From JAGOEX01 sp964630905 (GTDB lineage: Bacteria > UBP6 > UBA1177), in assembly GCA_964630905.1 (NCBI GenBank), contig CAZVWR010000061.1, positions 1 through 17,468 on the forward strand: a DNA stretch of 17,468 bases. The letters are read 5' to 3'. Under the pieces are notes generated by a model. That model made no database searches, was not told the DNA's origin, and was given only the letters and a program-made list of their open reading frames with translations. This document shows positions 8,001-14,111 of this stretch, piece after piece; the stretch's first letter is position 1; every line of letters begins with the position of its first letter. The translations under genes and the position numbers were made by a program.

Positions 8001-9825
8001 CCAGCGGATCGGTCAGAAGAGGCTCACTTACGCTGAATGTCACAGTAAATTCTTCATTCAATTTTACCGCTTCGGGCGTTACATCCTGAGATGAAAGGAA
8101 AGGAGAGAGTCTGTCAACTGATATTGTTCCAAGCTCGATATCTTTGCTTTCATTGCCCACTTCATCTCTGACTGAAACTGAAACATTGTAATTTGCAACT
8201 CTCTGATCTTCTTTGGCAAAAGGTGCAGAACATTCAAAGCTTTTTGAAGCAGTTGAAATATCTCCGCAATCAAAAACCAGGTCGGTATCCGGGTCAAAAA
8301 CCAGATCACTTAAATCAAAGTTCACTTTTTCAGCAAATGAGAATTTAAGATTTATCTTGTCAGACGATCTGTTCACAGTTTCCGGAAGGATCACAGCACT
8401 CGCAAGTATCGGAGATGTAATATCATATTCAATTGTTACCGGTTCATCATCTTTTTTTAATGTATGAGACACTCTGTTATCTGCAAGGTCAGTAAGTTCA
8501 ACAGCGATCTGCTTGACTCCGTCACCTTCATCTCCGTCAATGTCGGCAAGATGTTTGCAGATATATTTTGTTTCAGATCCGTCCTCAAGACTGCACTTTT
8601 CAGAAATGGATTTCGCTCCGACGAGAACATTAAGATTCTTCAATGTCTCTGAAACTTCAAGAGATACCGAAAATTCTTCTCCCATCCGGACTTTATTTTT
8701 TGAAACTGAGAAGTTCAACAACTCAGGCAATGTGCTGTCTATCTGAACGCTTCCGAGAGGAAAATCTTTTAATTCGTTCCCTGAATTGTCTTTTGCTGAC
8801 ACTTTAAAATTATAAACGGAACCATCGACATCAGCGTCTGTTACAGTATATGTGAAGTACATGTCAGATCCGCTTGATTTGTCGGTCATTTCAATGCCGT
8901 CTGAAAACAGCATCAGATCTGTTACCGGCTCGTTCATAATGAATTTTACGACAATTTGTGTTCCGATATTTGCCAGACCCGGATCTCCGGCAGGAGAAAC
9001 TGTCACATTGGAAACGCTTGGTAATGTTGTATCCAGAGTGACTGATGCATATGCCATTTCACTTCTGTATCCGTACTCATCAATAACTTTTGCATAAACC
9101 GTCTTGTTGCCATCCCCGTTTTCAGCATCCTCTCTTCCTTCGGTCAGATCCCAATTTGGATGTTCAAAAGTGTTTTCATCTATTTCTGAAAGATCTGAAA
9201 AATTAACAACTTTTGAACCTGTATACTCTCTTGTTTCGTTATTTATCTGAATGTCGAGCAGATCCAGTCTGTTTGAAAATACCACTTTTGAACCAGTGGC
9301 TTTTAAAACCCTGATTGACACTTTTTCATTTGCAGTGCTTTGAATTTCTTCATTATTTTCAAACATTGCGATGGCAAAACTGTTGTTGCCTTCTTCAGTT
9401 CCGGGGGTAAAATTCATGTCTACAGTTACATCTGTGTGTTTTCCTGGATCAAGATCGAACATGTCAGATATTCCGTAATAAAGAGTTCTATCCTGATCCT
9501 GATTGGATTTTCTCACCTCGACGACTATAACCCTGTTCTTTCCGTATGAAAGGTTTTCAAGTTTGAGGGTCAGCTTTCCTTCATTGTCAAAGGCGACAGG
9601 ACCTTCTTTAAGGTGGATCTTTATGTTTTCCGCATCACCGTCTATCCATTCTCTGATGTCGATCCATGCATAATATGAGTCTGTGGAAAAATCGGGCTTA
9701 TTGTCTTCCGGCCATACAAATTTTACTGAAAAAGATCCGCTTTCCTTGCTCAGATTGTCACAGCCGGAAAGCAGGACAATTATTAAAACAGCAAAAAAAA
9801 CCGGTTTTTTTAACATGTTAAACAT
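2059..9825 (-). CDS. Giant multidomain lipoprotein: Ig-like repeats, Kelch repeats, two C-type lectin-like domains, knottin-like array
   Basis: This is a 2588-residue surface protein candidate. ATG 9825 follows GAGG by 5 nt and lies 9 nt after the amidase stop; an internal Met at codon 4 is possible. The signal ends in the lipobox LLSGC, making Cys22 the likely lipid anchor. Domains in order: a beta-rich head (30-260); nine Ig-like repeats of 97-115 residues (265-1225), each opening with a D-x-T-x-P type motif; a carboxypeptidase-regulatory-like or linker part (1235-1400); about twelve Kelch-like repeats (1415-2005) with FGG strands and a W-x-[WYF]-x-G-x-x-W motif; a beta domain (2010-2140); two C-type lectin-like domains (2143-2394) with WIG motifs; and seven six-Cys repeats (2400-2588). 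There is no enzymatic motif. The likely role is adhesion or glycan/protein binding at the surface, which is inferred from domain types. No frameshift is seen across 7.8 kb. Confidence 0.93.
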   Translation of the reverse strand: MFNMLKKPVFFAVLIIVLLSGCDNLSKESGSFSVKFVWPEDNKPDFSTDSYYAWIDIREWIDGDAENIKIHLKEGPVAFDNEGKLTLKLENLSYGKNRVIVVEVRKSNQDQDRTLYYGISDMFDLDPGKHTDVTVDMNFTPGTEEGNNSFAIAMFENNEEIQSTANEKVSIRVLKATGSKVVFSNRLDLLDIQINNETREYTGSKVVNFSDLSEIDENTFEHPNWDLTEGREDAENGDGNKTVYAKVIDEYGYRSEMAYASVTLDTTLPSVSNVTVSPAGDPGLANIGTQIVVKFIMNEPVTDLMLFSDGIEMTDKSSGSDMYFTYTVTDADVDGSVYNFKVSAKDNSGNELKDFPLGSVQIDSTLPELLNFSVSKNKVRMGEEFSVSLEVSETLKNLNVLVGAKSISEKCSLEDGSETKYICKHLADIDGDEGDGVKQIAVELTDLADNRVSHTLKKDDEPVTIEYDITSPILASAVILPETVNRSSDKINLKFSFAEKVNFDLSDLVFDPDTDLVFDCGDISTASKSFECSAPFAKEDQRVANYNVSVSVRDEVGNESKDIELGTISVDRLSPFLSSQDVTPEAVKLNEEFTVTFSVSEPLLTDPLVRVGDKTLPGSECIFSSITSLWTCNHQANIDRDEPDGQKMISVYIVDKAGNATTEILTKSINYDATPPVIINSVFLPGPRINSYDDLFWVRFSFSEKVKLDGSLVLSFTKESGDEMTKTFSCTHTDGVGQSFSCVTSFNPEDIISGSYIFFVDAEDLSGNKLLQDGITNRIGKLDVDRKLPQITIDSVNPESVNYETDYIEVTFTTNEPVQALVNPEVKFGTNIQTSSPFSVNTERTLFTYHISNLQMAYDGTNVINIKAQDISGNTGEASRGGIPVDRTRPVVISSNINRVLAKSGEEIVVSVTFSEEMKPASVKVEDAGLGLTKDTSNSTDRIFIYRYTVTSSDAGAREKNYSISILGDDTFDNRTASPHEIGSVTLDLTPPTDAKVVDLEITTATSHFYLVDSWPVASSYQPDIDFSFSVTNADQISGSPAVYFGGRDAVLSGCTGTLTDITCSGSYHITGNEGEGIKHMTIDLYDDAGNIYSATPGWVLFDFTGPRLVSTSVTRDPAFAHSRDETEKIQYFSRKDPFSEKNVQLVLTMYADELIDTAFSNMIDHLPCETGSYAVKPEEISGNSLTHIRAVNDCIGLYSPMVIWRDFVGNEIARESDWKISVVDDQPDPLDIKRDYVTYYRKPFGSIDSTSAPRFYLTASPGTIVSDHIAMVALYTETGILAGTAVVEDNGSFSVDSLTGGDVPVIYINPVSFTGTKIPVKDDLGNPYDIKTVLQPVPNVVWTANLNRKVQGSQWPNSSSFINTYGEISYLERDNFLNSYETADLPSFIFSGALTSKRDGAEIQVFEDPISSFYRTGRASAYNPAKDELLVFGGRTVSDGSSMEVWFNDLAVWNGDKWKIIETVGQTPDRSENASMVYFEAEDQYVLFGGSKNIEMVQYYYSQTWIWTGNYWINTGKTGPSARDNGAMAYDPVRRKAVLFGGRDPGGTINPVDGLRYVNDGTWEWDGENWLNIPVSGPDPSAGEMVYDLTSRKLIYYDGISGSTWSYDGLSWETLATGGQQLKNFKMVYDSVLNRVLIYGGIKPDYSYSDSVYSFNGSSWTALAAAPYQIADHVMWYSKSKNTTYAAFGAYNDLWIDPFRNLLELKGSAWKERTFQTHEVAHPSIAYYPTKNKAYMFGGEIEDFSDTYTFEFDGFKWSRVNNDTSRPAMIKNNDLIYYTPADVLLLFDKSPARMWQYNGSEWSVRTDSGSPSKVDLYKMEYFPEQGHVVFIAISDGSYLETWTYNGSAWTLKCRNGVPSGCIQPDLLFHKNFSISYDAQTQKVFAFLSNDHSGNIETWRWTGSVWQTVTVTDPENDGSPGFLYSPSASYSPTYKSTVLTGTSNTDLFEIWLFNGSSYKKIEQYEISKRFYFDSVWMENEQAILVRGGRSGLMPSDHFVKDYFLIRLPQNVVPTQQYVVPMSTAGMPNEAIISKIDVSWIGGGTTKTATADNDLTILSFWHKNGWEELTYGSGSSSSNSLISEEISDPDIIDFMQNGIENNISFKINPKIIGTYSYSTPAVSTSAVEVDVYYNVEGKRDVPRYLDSQYYIPSKQFDYESARRTCLEWGGDLLIINNADEENIVRNILGFTDSTQYWIGVNDIHKDLEFRTVSGRLIYNNGVVDDSYIKWAKLHPYDSPTDNCAYLLNGRWSLSNCTVARSFVCEKTRENRYVMSTKTENWTNAKAVCESLDMDLVIINGPFEQSKIEKMTGGTTDFWIGFTDADIEGTWRWVNGLAGWTGNSAGTSYFYNNWETGYPSTTLTTYDYAFISMAGSKKWRNNTAGTVLKHYICEENSEELFCSLNNQDCALSDECCSGLCSYNLDKCVSCLVNGDKTCAAGSNCCSGICNTSSNECAECLNLNQPTCTSATDCCDKFATCASGKCCYSLGIDCSLNSECCTGMSCGDESKCCKSLTTSCLLNSECCTGVCAGATKKFCSCRTTDQSCITNSNCCTGICNKGICQCSELEGQCVSSTDCCSGNCYKGKCIK
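2062..2628 (-). other. Region encoding seven tandem knottin-like six-cysteine repeats
   Basis: Residues 2400-2588 of the giant lipoprotein contain seven consecutive units of about 26 residues. Each follows C-x6/7-C-x5-CC-x3-5-C-x4-7-C, which is 42 cysteines in total. Recurring pieces are CCSG, CCTG and SECC. The order of one Cys, one Cys, an adjacent pair, one Cys, one Cys is the framework of inhibitor cystine knot (knottin) peptides. The pattern is seen directly; the knot fold and disulfide pairing are inferred. The array ends two residues before the stop, so it forms the C-terminus. Confidence 0.85.
2644..3399 (-). other. Region encoding two C-type lectin-like domains
   Basis: These are residues 2143-2394 of the giant lipoprotein. 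The first domain has all four canonical cysteines (2164, 2242, 2255, 2263) and the core YWIG motif (Trp2196). The second has FWIG (Trp2317) and W-R-W (2329-2331), typical of the fold, plus the outer cysteines 2287 and 2391, but it lacks the inner disulfide pair. Neither shows a clean EPN or QPD calcium-dependent sugar motif. NNWETGYP in domain 2 lies where such a motif would be expected. Sugar binding is therefore possible but not shown. Confidence 0.85.
3811..5583 (-). other. Region encoding about twelve Kelch-like beta-propeller repeats
   Basis: Residues about 1415-2005 of the giant lipoprotein show blade-like repeats every 43-55 residues. Hydrophobic strands with GG or variants are centred near residues 1433, 1487, 1539, 1594, 1637, 1684, 1736, 1784, 1829, 1883, 1934 and 1980. 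Most are followed by an aromatic motif such as TWEWDGENW, TWSYDGLSW or TWTYNGSAW. The first three have canonical FGG, and later ones are degenerate. Twelve blades would fit two six-bladed propellers or one large array; the fold is inferred. Confidence 0.8.
6151..9033 (-). other. Region encoding nine bacterial Ig-like repeats
   Basis: Residues about 265-1225 of the giant lipoprotein hold nine repeats. Their openings lie near residues 265, 362, 467, 571, 671, 785, 886, 988 and 1103. Each opens with D-x-T-x-P or a variant and contains a conserved FS-x-E-K/P stretch followed by a late D-x-x-G-N motif (for example DNSGN, DKAGN, DISGN). This is the usual layout of Ig-like domains that act as stalks in bacterial surface proteins. 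Repeats 2-5 and 8 each carry a closely spaced Cys pair, while repeats 1, 6 and 7 have none. Confidence 0.85.
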
Positions 9826-9832
9826 GGCGACC
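9826..9832 (-). promoter_or_regulatory. Ribosome binding site of giant lipoprotein within the operon junction
   Basis: The 9-nt gap between the amidase TAA and the ATG at 9825 holds GAGG followed by TCGCC. This gives a 5-nt spacing, fixes the start at 9825 and indicates coupled translation from one message. Confidence 0.75.
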
Positions 9833-9834
9833 TC

Positions 9835-12800
9835 TTATATTAAAAGTATATTGCATCCTTTGTTTTTCTTGTTCTTTTCTTCGGTAAAATTGTCATCATC
9901 TGAGTTTTGAGTTTCATCAATAGTTTCAGACATATCAGGAACTTCGTTGTCATCAGATGTTTCAATGTTATCAGCAGTTTCCGCATCGTCTGCTGTCTCG
10001 ATGCTGTCGGTTGTTTCCGCATCATCGGTTGTTTCCGCATCATCGGTTGTTTCAACATCATCAGTTGTTTCCGCATCATCCGGTTCCGCATCATCCGGTT
10101 CCGCATCATCCGGTTCCGCATCATCCGGTTCTTCATCATCCGGTTCTTCTTCATTGGGTATTTCTTTCGGAACGATCTCAAATTTCTCGAACACTTTTCC
10201 CATGAGGCCGGTACGCATGTTTTTTTCAAGAATAGTTTCAAAAGGAAATCCAAGTATTGCAACTTTTTGGGTGTCAACTGTGATGACTCCTGCTCCGAGA
10301 GTTTCGCTGTCATCATAAAAAAGAATGGGTTCGCCATTTGAATTATACGGTTCAATAACATCAGGATAATTAGCCTGATAGATATATGTTCCGTCATCAA
10401 AAAGTCCTGAAATTGTTGAGAAATCGTTACTTCCTTTAAAAGTGTAGAGATTTGAGGAATCATTTATATAATCTGCATTTAGTATTTCATTGAAGAAATC
10501 TATATCACCCTGAGTTCCTTTCCCGACAAGGTCCCAGCCGATCTCGGAACCGCTTACAAAAAAACCGCCACCGTCAAAAATGTACTGAGCAATTATGCCC
10601 TGCTCTGAAGTTGTGAATGTTTCATCTGCCGTTGCCTGTTCTCCGGCAAACCAGATTACTGCATCATATTTTGAAAGATCGATCGAACCGACATTTTTTT
10701 TCTGAGAGAAATCTGCTGAAAAACCGAGCTCTTTAAACACTTCAAGATATTGAATAACATAATTGAAACTATTAATAAATTCGATGGTGTATCTATTGCT
10801 TTCACTTGTCCCTACTGCAAATCTCGGAGTGTTCTGATCAACCCTTTCAAAGCCGTCAACTATCAGGATCTGTGCTCCGGTTTTCTGAGGAATTGCACCT
10901 GCCACAACGCTCGGGAAAGAGACTCCACCATCGTTATATGCGATCACTCTGAAATAAACCGGCTCCCCAGGTTGCGGATCAACAAAAGTGAACTCGTTAA
11001 CATTTCCGACATCAGTACCGTTATCAAAAGATTTTCCGTCTGAACTCATCTGAACAAGATATCCAACTGCCGGATGACCGAGATAGAAATCCGCATCACT
11101 TTCAGAATCATCCCAGAAAAGAGTGACTGATCCGTCATCATTAGTTTTTGTCACAAGATTCCTTGGGTGTGACGGAAGATAGACCGGTTCATTGTCATCA
11201 CGGTCTGCAAAATATTTTACTATCGCCTGATACGCCGCTCTTGCCGCAATGTTTCTGAATTTAGGATTTTTAAGCATTGCTGCATCTGCCACATTATTGT
11301 GAAATGCGAGCTCAACAAGACAAGACGGCATTTCGTTATTGTGGTCCGGGTTAAGTTCGCCGAAATAGGCACTGTAGTTTCCTGTTCCGATCTCTTTCCA
11401 GTTCGGGTCAAAGAGTGATTTTACAGAACTAAGAATGCGGTTGTGCACAAGTTCTCCAAGTTCTAAACTTCCTTCAGATGCATATGTGGTGAGGTATTGC
11501 CCATCAACTGAATTAGGTCCGTAAATGTATGTTGAAATTCCTCTTGCGCCACCTGAACAGGAGCCATCTGAAGCATTTGAGTGCCATGAAATAAAAACTG
11601 AATCATCATGATCAGCTTCATTTTCCCATGCAGCCCATCTGCTTCTGGCACTTACATCTGCTGTCCGGTCATTATCGGCGTATTGATAAACAGTTTCAGG
11701 TGCTCCCATAAACTGAGTGTGAACTTTTGCCGCTTCCTCCCATCTGGGTTTTCCCGATGTTGAAGTTCCCCTTTTTAAAATGGCATTGCCTCCGCCAAAA
11801 CGAACTGCATCAGCAATCAGAATAGTTCCATTTTCTGCATCATCGCTTTTATTAAGCGTGACCGACCCGCCGGTTCCTTTTTTGAAATAGAACTGCCCAA
11901 GATCGACCCAGGTGCTTCCGTGGTGTTTCTGGTTTACTGTGACTTCGGTTTCACCTCCGGCATGAACGACTGTGTAGACTGCATCTGGTGCTCTGTCGGT
12001 GAATGTTTTATAACTGATATAGACATGATAATTTCCATCTTCAGGGATGTTCGGTGTCCATTTTGCCCATGCTCCTGTTCCTGCTGTTGCATATCTGTAT
12101 TTTCCGTTTTCCATTACATTGTTTTCAATTTCGATCGGGAAATCTGTTCTCCCAAAACCTTTACCGCTTGTTGTTTCAGCCCATGTACCCCCTTCTTCAT
12201 AAGTTCCTGATTCCGGAAAATCTGATCCGTCTGCATCGTCAACGATAACCATTGTTTCGTTTCTGTCTGTTTCTCTTGCGGAAAAGACAAGTGCTCCTGC
12301 ATTTTGAAGATATGGAACAAGGAAATAACTCACTATCTCTGCATTTGAGTCATCTTCACGCATGCCGTAGCAGACTCCTCTCTGGGTTATCCATGTGTTG
12401 TTATCCGGGTTATAAACCCAGCCGTGTCCGGGACTTACAAAAATTGTTTTACCGGTAAGTCCTCCTTCGATATTTCCGTATTTCTTTTCAGGAACAAGCG
12501 ATTTTGTCTGTGGAGCAGATTCACCTTCTTTTTTGGGAACGGGGGGAAGAACAGGCAGGAATTTTAAGATGTGCTGATATTCTTCCAGATCATTCGTTCT
12601 TACAAAAAAAGTAACACCTTTAAAATCAAACTTCTTATTTATCAGAAAGTTAAGATAAAACCTGTTGAGCATTTCAAGATTTAAGTCGTCAAGATTTTCA
12701 AGCCATGAACTCTCAACGGTCATATAGATCGAAATGTATCTGCTTTCAGTATCAACAACCGCCTTATCAACAGAGATCTTATTTGAGAAGCCTGAGTCAA

Positions 12801-12885
12801 ACAGATTCAGCGGAATCTCAAACTTCGCCGCATTTATTGTCAACACAAAAAAAACAGAAAATAATAAGCCGAAAATTCTTTTCAT
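9835..12885 (-). CDS. Secreted N-acetylmuramoyl-L-alanine amidase (Amidase_3) with golvesin-like insertion, FN3 domain and acidic repeat tail
   Basis: This 1016-residue exported enzyme should cleave the amide bond between N-acetylmuramic acid and the stem peptide of peptidoglycan. A Sec signal ends near INAA (about residue 20). Residues 21-125 form an N-terminal domain of unknown type. The zinc amidase is split: part one is 146-207 with GHG (His154), Glu177 in RED..SN and the R-x-x-D at 204-207; part two is 380-563 with SWHSN (His435) and catalytic Glu525 in LVELAFHN. All expected Zn ligands and the catalytic Glu are present. Between them (213-366) sits a golvesin/xanthan-lyase-type domain ending in ADAVRFGGG. 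An FN3 domain (569-665), a class I glutamine-amidotransferase-like alpha/beta domain (670-905) and an acidic EPDDA/ETTDDA tail (911-1003) follow. ATG 12885 has a GGGGC ribosome site about 5 nt upstream. It is first in the operon. Confidence 0.9.
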   Translation of the reverse strand: MKRIFGLLFSVFFVLTINAAKFEIPLNLFDSGFSNKISVDKAVVDTESRYISIYMTVESSWLENLDDLNLEMLNRFYLNFLINKKFDFKGVTFFVRTNDLEEYQHILKFLPVLPPVPKKEGESAPQTKSLVPEKKYGNIEGGLTGKTIFVSPGHGWVYNPDNNTWITQRGVCYGMREDDSNAEIVSYFLVPYLQNAGALVFSARETDRNETMVIVDDADGSDFPESGTYEEGGTWAETTSGKGFGRTDFPIEIENNVMENGKYRYATAGTGAWAKWTPNIPEDGNYHVYISYKTFTDRAPDAVYTVVHAGGETEVTVNQKHHGSTWVDLGQFYFKKGTGGSVTLNKSDDAENGTILIADAVRFGGGNAILKRGTSTSGKPRWEEAAKVHTQFMGAPETVYQYADNDRTADVSARSRWAAWENEADHDDSVFISWHSNASDGSCSGGARGISTYIYGPNSVDGQYLTTYASEGSLELGELVHNRILSSVKSLFDPNWKEIGTGNYSAYFGELNPDHNNEMPSCLVELAFHNNVADAAMLKNPKFRNIAARAAYQAIVKYFADRDDNEPVYLPSHPRNLVTKTNDDGSVTLFWDDSESDADFYLGHPAVGYLVQMSSDGKSFDNGTDVGNVNEFTFVDPQPGEPVYFRVIAYNDGGVSFPSVVAGAIPQKTGAQILIVDGFERVDQNTPRFAVGTSESNRYTIEFINSFNYVIQYLEVFKELGFSADFSQKKNVGSIDLSKYDAVIWFAGEQATADETFTTSEQGIIAQYIFDGGGFFVSGSEIGWDLVGKGTQGDIDFFNEILNADYINDSSNLYTFKGSNDFSTISGLFDDGTYIYQANYPDVIEPYNSNGEPILFYDDSETLGAGVITVDTQKVAILGFPFETILEKNMRTGLMGKVFEKFEIVPKEIPNEEEPDDEEPDDAEPDDAEPDDAEPDDAETTDDVETTDDAETTDDAETTDSIETADDAETADNIETSDDNEVPDMSETIDETQNSDDDNFTEEKNKKNKGCNILLI
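9975..10145 (-). repeat. In-frame minisatellite of 18-bp and 15-bp units in the amidase tail
   Basis: On the plus strand, units related to ttgtttccgcatcatcgg (18 bp) run from about 9975 to 10064. They are followed by five units of ccgcatcatccggtt (15 bp), 10071-10145, of which four are identical and the last differs by one or two bases. Read on the minus strand they encode ETTDDA-type and EPDDA repeats. Both unit lengths are multiples of three, so gain or loss of copies keeps the frame. Confidence 0.9.
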
Positions 12886-12914
12886 ATTTTGCCCCGTAAA
12901 AAAGTCCGGTGAAT

Positions 12915-12943
12915 ATTCTACTTAATTTTAGGGAAATTGACAA
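12915..12943 (-). promoter_or_regulatory. Sigma70-type promoter of the amidase operon
   Basis: On the minus strand, TTGTCA (plus-strand 12938-12943) and TAGAAT (12915-12920) are separated by exactly 17 nt. Each box matches the consensus at 5 of 6 positions. Transcription would start near 12908, leaving a leader of about 23 nt before ATG 12885. It lies between the stop of the upstream 311-codon gene and the amidase, so the operon has its own start. Confidence 0.6.
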
Positions 12944-12985
12944 AAAAAAGAGTCTTTAACGAATAGCCGATTTTAAAAGAATAAC

Positions 12986-13921
12986 CTAAAACGAAAATCC
13001 CATGCTCAGCCCGTAAGTTTTTGAAACAGGATCAATTATCGGTGCGATGCTGTTTAAAGTTAAAATGGATGGCTCGGTGCTGAGTTTTTCGTATTTGGAG
13101 GCTTTTGCAAGCATTATAATTCCACCGGTTAACGATAATACTGCCGGAAAAAGGGTGAGAACCTGAGCAACACGAGTCACAAGCAGATCACTTTCAATAT
13201 TGCGACTTACGGAATCACCGGAATCTTCATTTTCGTATTTTTTGTAAATATATTTTTTACTGTCCACAAATCCGTAAATTGCAATAACAAACATTGGAAT
13301 GGATAAAGCAATTAAAACGGCACCATGAGTTTCATAAGATTTTGCGATCTTTTTTCTGTTTTTCGCCTGAATTCCTGAGTTAGAATAATATTCTTCGAGT
13401 GTAGATCCGTTATCACCCGTATGTTTTTCAGCTATCTCTTTGTATCCTTTCGATATAACTAATGATTCCGATGCCACATTGCTGATCGCAGTGCCTCCGC
13501 CTATTAGCGAAAGTCCGCCGAGCATAAGTGTATATTGAGCAGACAAAGAATTTTCTCCACCTGTTTTGTCATGTATAAATAAAGAAAGACCGGTGGCAAA
13601 TGCAATTGAACCAATTATGTGAAACGCTGTTGCGACAGATTTATTTGTTTTGTAGAAATCATGATATTTTGCCGCCTCAAGATCCGCAGATGCCTTGAAC
13701 TTTTTTTTCCTGAATCTTTCCTGGTAGATAATTATCTCCTGCATTCTTTCCTGATCACTGTCTTTGTAAGATTCATCCAGCGGATCAGAACCTTCCAGAT
13801 TTTCAACTGGTTTTACAGCGTAATTTATGTTTCCGTTCGTTTCATTTTTATCTTGCGGGTAAATAAACCCGAATATTATAAAACCCACTATAAAAGCAAC
13901 CGTTTTCACCGAAATCCGCAC
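12986..13921 (-). CDS. Hypothetical membrane protein with four predicted helices and internal duplication
   Basis: I do not recognise a family for this 311-residue protein. GTG at 13921 is chosen because GGGAG lies 7 nt upstream; the first 22 residues are hydrophobic and could be a signal peptide (FIYPQ) or an anchor. A charged segment (25-90) is followed by hydrophobic stretches at about 95-116, 128-150, 199-220 and 248-272. Residues 90-165 and 195-280 look like two copies of one unit: a Y-x-T entry, a helix, a polar loop, a Gly-rich helix and a closing K-x-Y. The C-terminus TYGLSMGFSF ends in Phe with alternating hydrophobics, as outer-membrane barrel strands do, but a beta barrel conflicts with the helical stretches. 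The gene is divergent from the lipoprotein at 14112 and sits upstream of the amidase operon, which has its own promoter. Confidence 0.75.
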   Translation of the reverse strand: MRISVKTVAFIVGFIIFGFIYPQDKNETNGNINYAVKPVENLEGSDPLDESYKDSDQERMQEIIIYQERFRKKKFKASADLEAAKYHDFYKTNKSVATAFHIIGSIAFATGLSLFIHDKTGGENSLSAQYTLMLGGLSLIGGGTAISNVASESLVISKGYKEIAEKHTGDNGSTLEEYYSNSGIQAKNRKKIAKSYETHGAVLIALSIPMFVIAIYGFVDSKKYIYKKYENEDSGDSVSRNIESDLLVTRVAQVLTLFPAVLSLTGGIIMLAKASKYEKLSTEPSILTLNSIAPIIDPVSKTYGLSMGFSF

Positions 13922-14111
13922 TCAAAAACTCCCGAAATCAAACATTCAGCCGATATAGTGACTTTTAACACGGATTTTTATTAAATCAAAGAATTTCCCT
14001 GTACTTTACTTGAATATTTGAACAATCGTTCAAGTAAGTGCTTGTGCTATTTGACTAAAAATGATTTTTCAGATAATCTAATCCGTTAATTATTTGAATT
14101 TCAAGGGTTTT
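13922..14111. other. Divergent intergenic region
   Basis: This is 190 bp between two diverging genes. It is AT-rich and holds the inverted-repeat cluster at 14006-14037. On the plus strand, TTGACT (14051-14056) with TAATCT (14074-14079, 17-nt spacing) or GATAAT (14072-14077, 15 nt) could be a weak promoter for the lipoprotein. On the minus strand I see only a poor candidate, TTGATT with TAAAAG at 16 nt. No small ORF or RNA gene is evident. Confidence 0.5.
14006..14037. promoter_or_regulatory. Candidate operator: three related half-sites with perfect 9-bp inverted repeat
   Basis: TTACTTGAA (14006-14014) and its exact reverse complement TTCAAGTAA (14029-14037) flank a 14-nt spacer. Within it TTGAAC (14018-14023) pairs with GTTCAA (14028-14033) across 4 nt, extending imperfectly to TAtTTGAAC. 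The right half-site can thus pair with either of two left half-sites. Palindromes of the TTGAAC-N4-GTTCAA type are common for TetR-family repressors, but no such regulator is in the window. The site lies just upstream of the possible -35 box at 14051. Confidence 0.5.

Noticed and set aside
9835..9900. A MYXO-CTERM type sorting signal at the amidase C-terminus
   Set aside because: The Gly-Cys is not followed by a transmembrane helix and Arg cluster; the stop comes five residues later.
9975..10145. Short regularly spaced repeats as a possible CRISPR array
   Set aside because: Units are 15 and 18 bp without spacers, lie in frame inside the amidase gene and encode acidic residues; there are no cas genes.
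9840..10463. 207-codon ORF on the minus strand in another frame, and long plus-strand ORFs over the same stretch
   Set aside because: They are by-products of the in-frame repeats of the amidase tail; their translations are Met/Arg- or Ser/Val-monotonous with no domain, and the amidase frame is clearly real.
12940..12985. Rho-independent terminator after the 311-codon gene
   Set aside because: Only a 4-5 bp A/T-rich stem with a tiny loop precedes the T-run on the minus strand; too weak to call, and the T-run abuts the -35 box of the amidase promoter.
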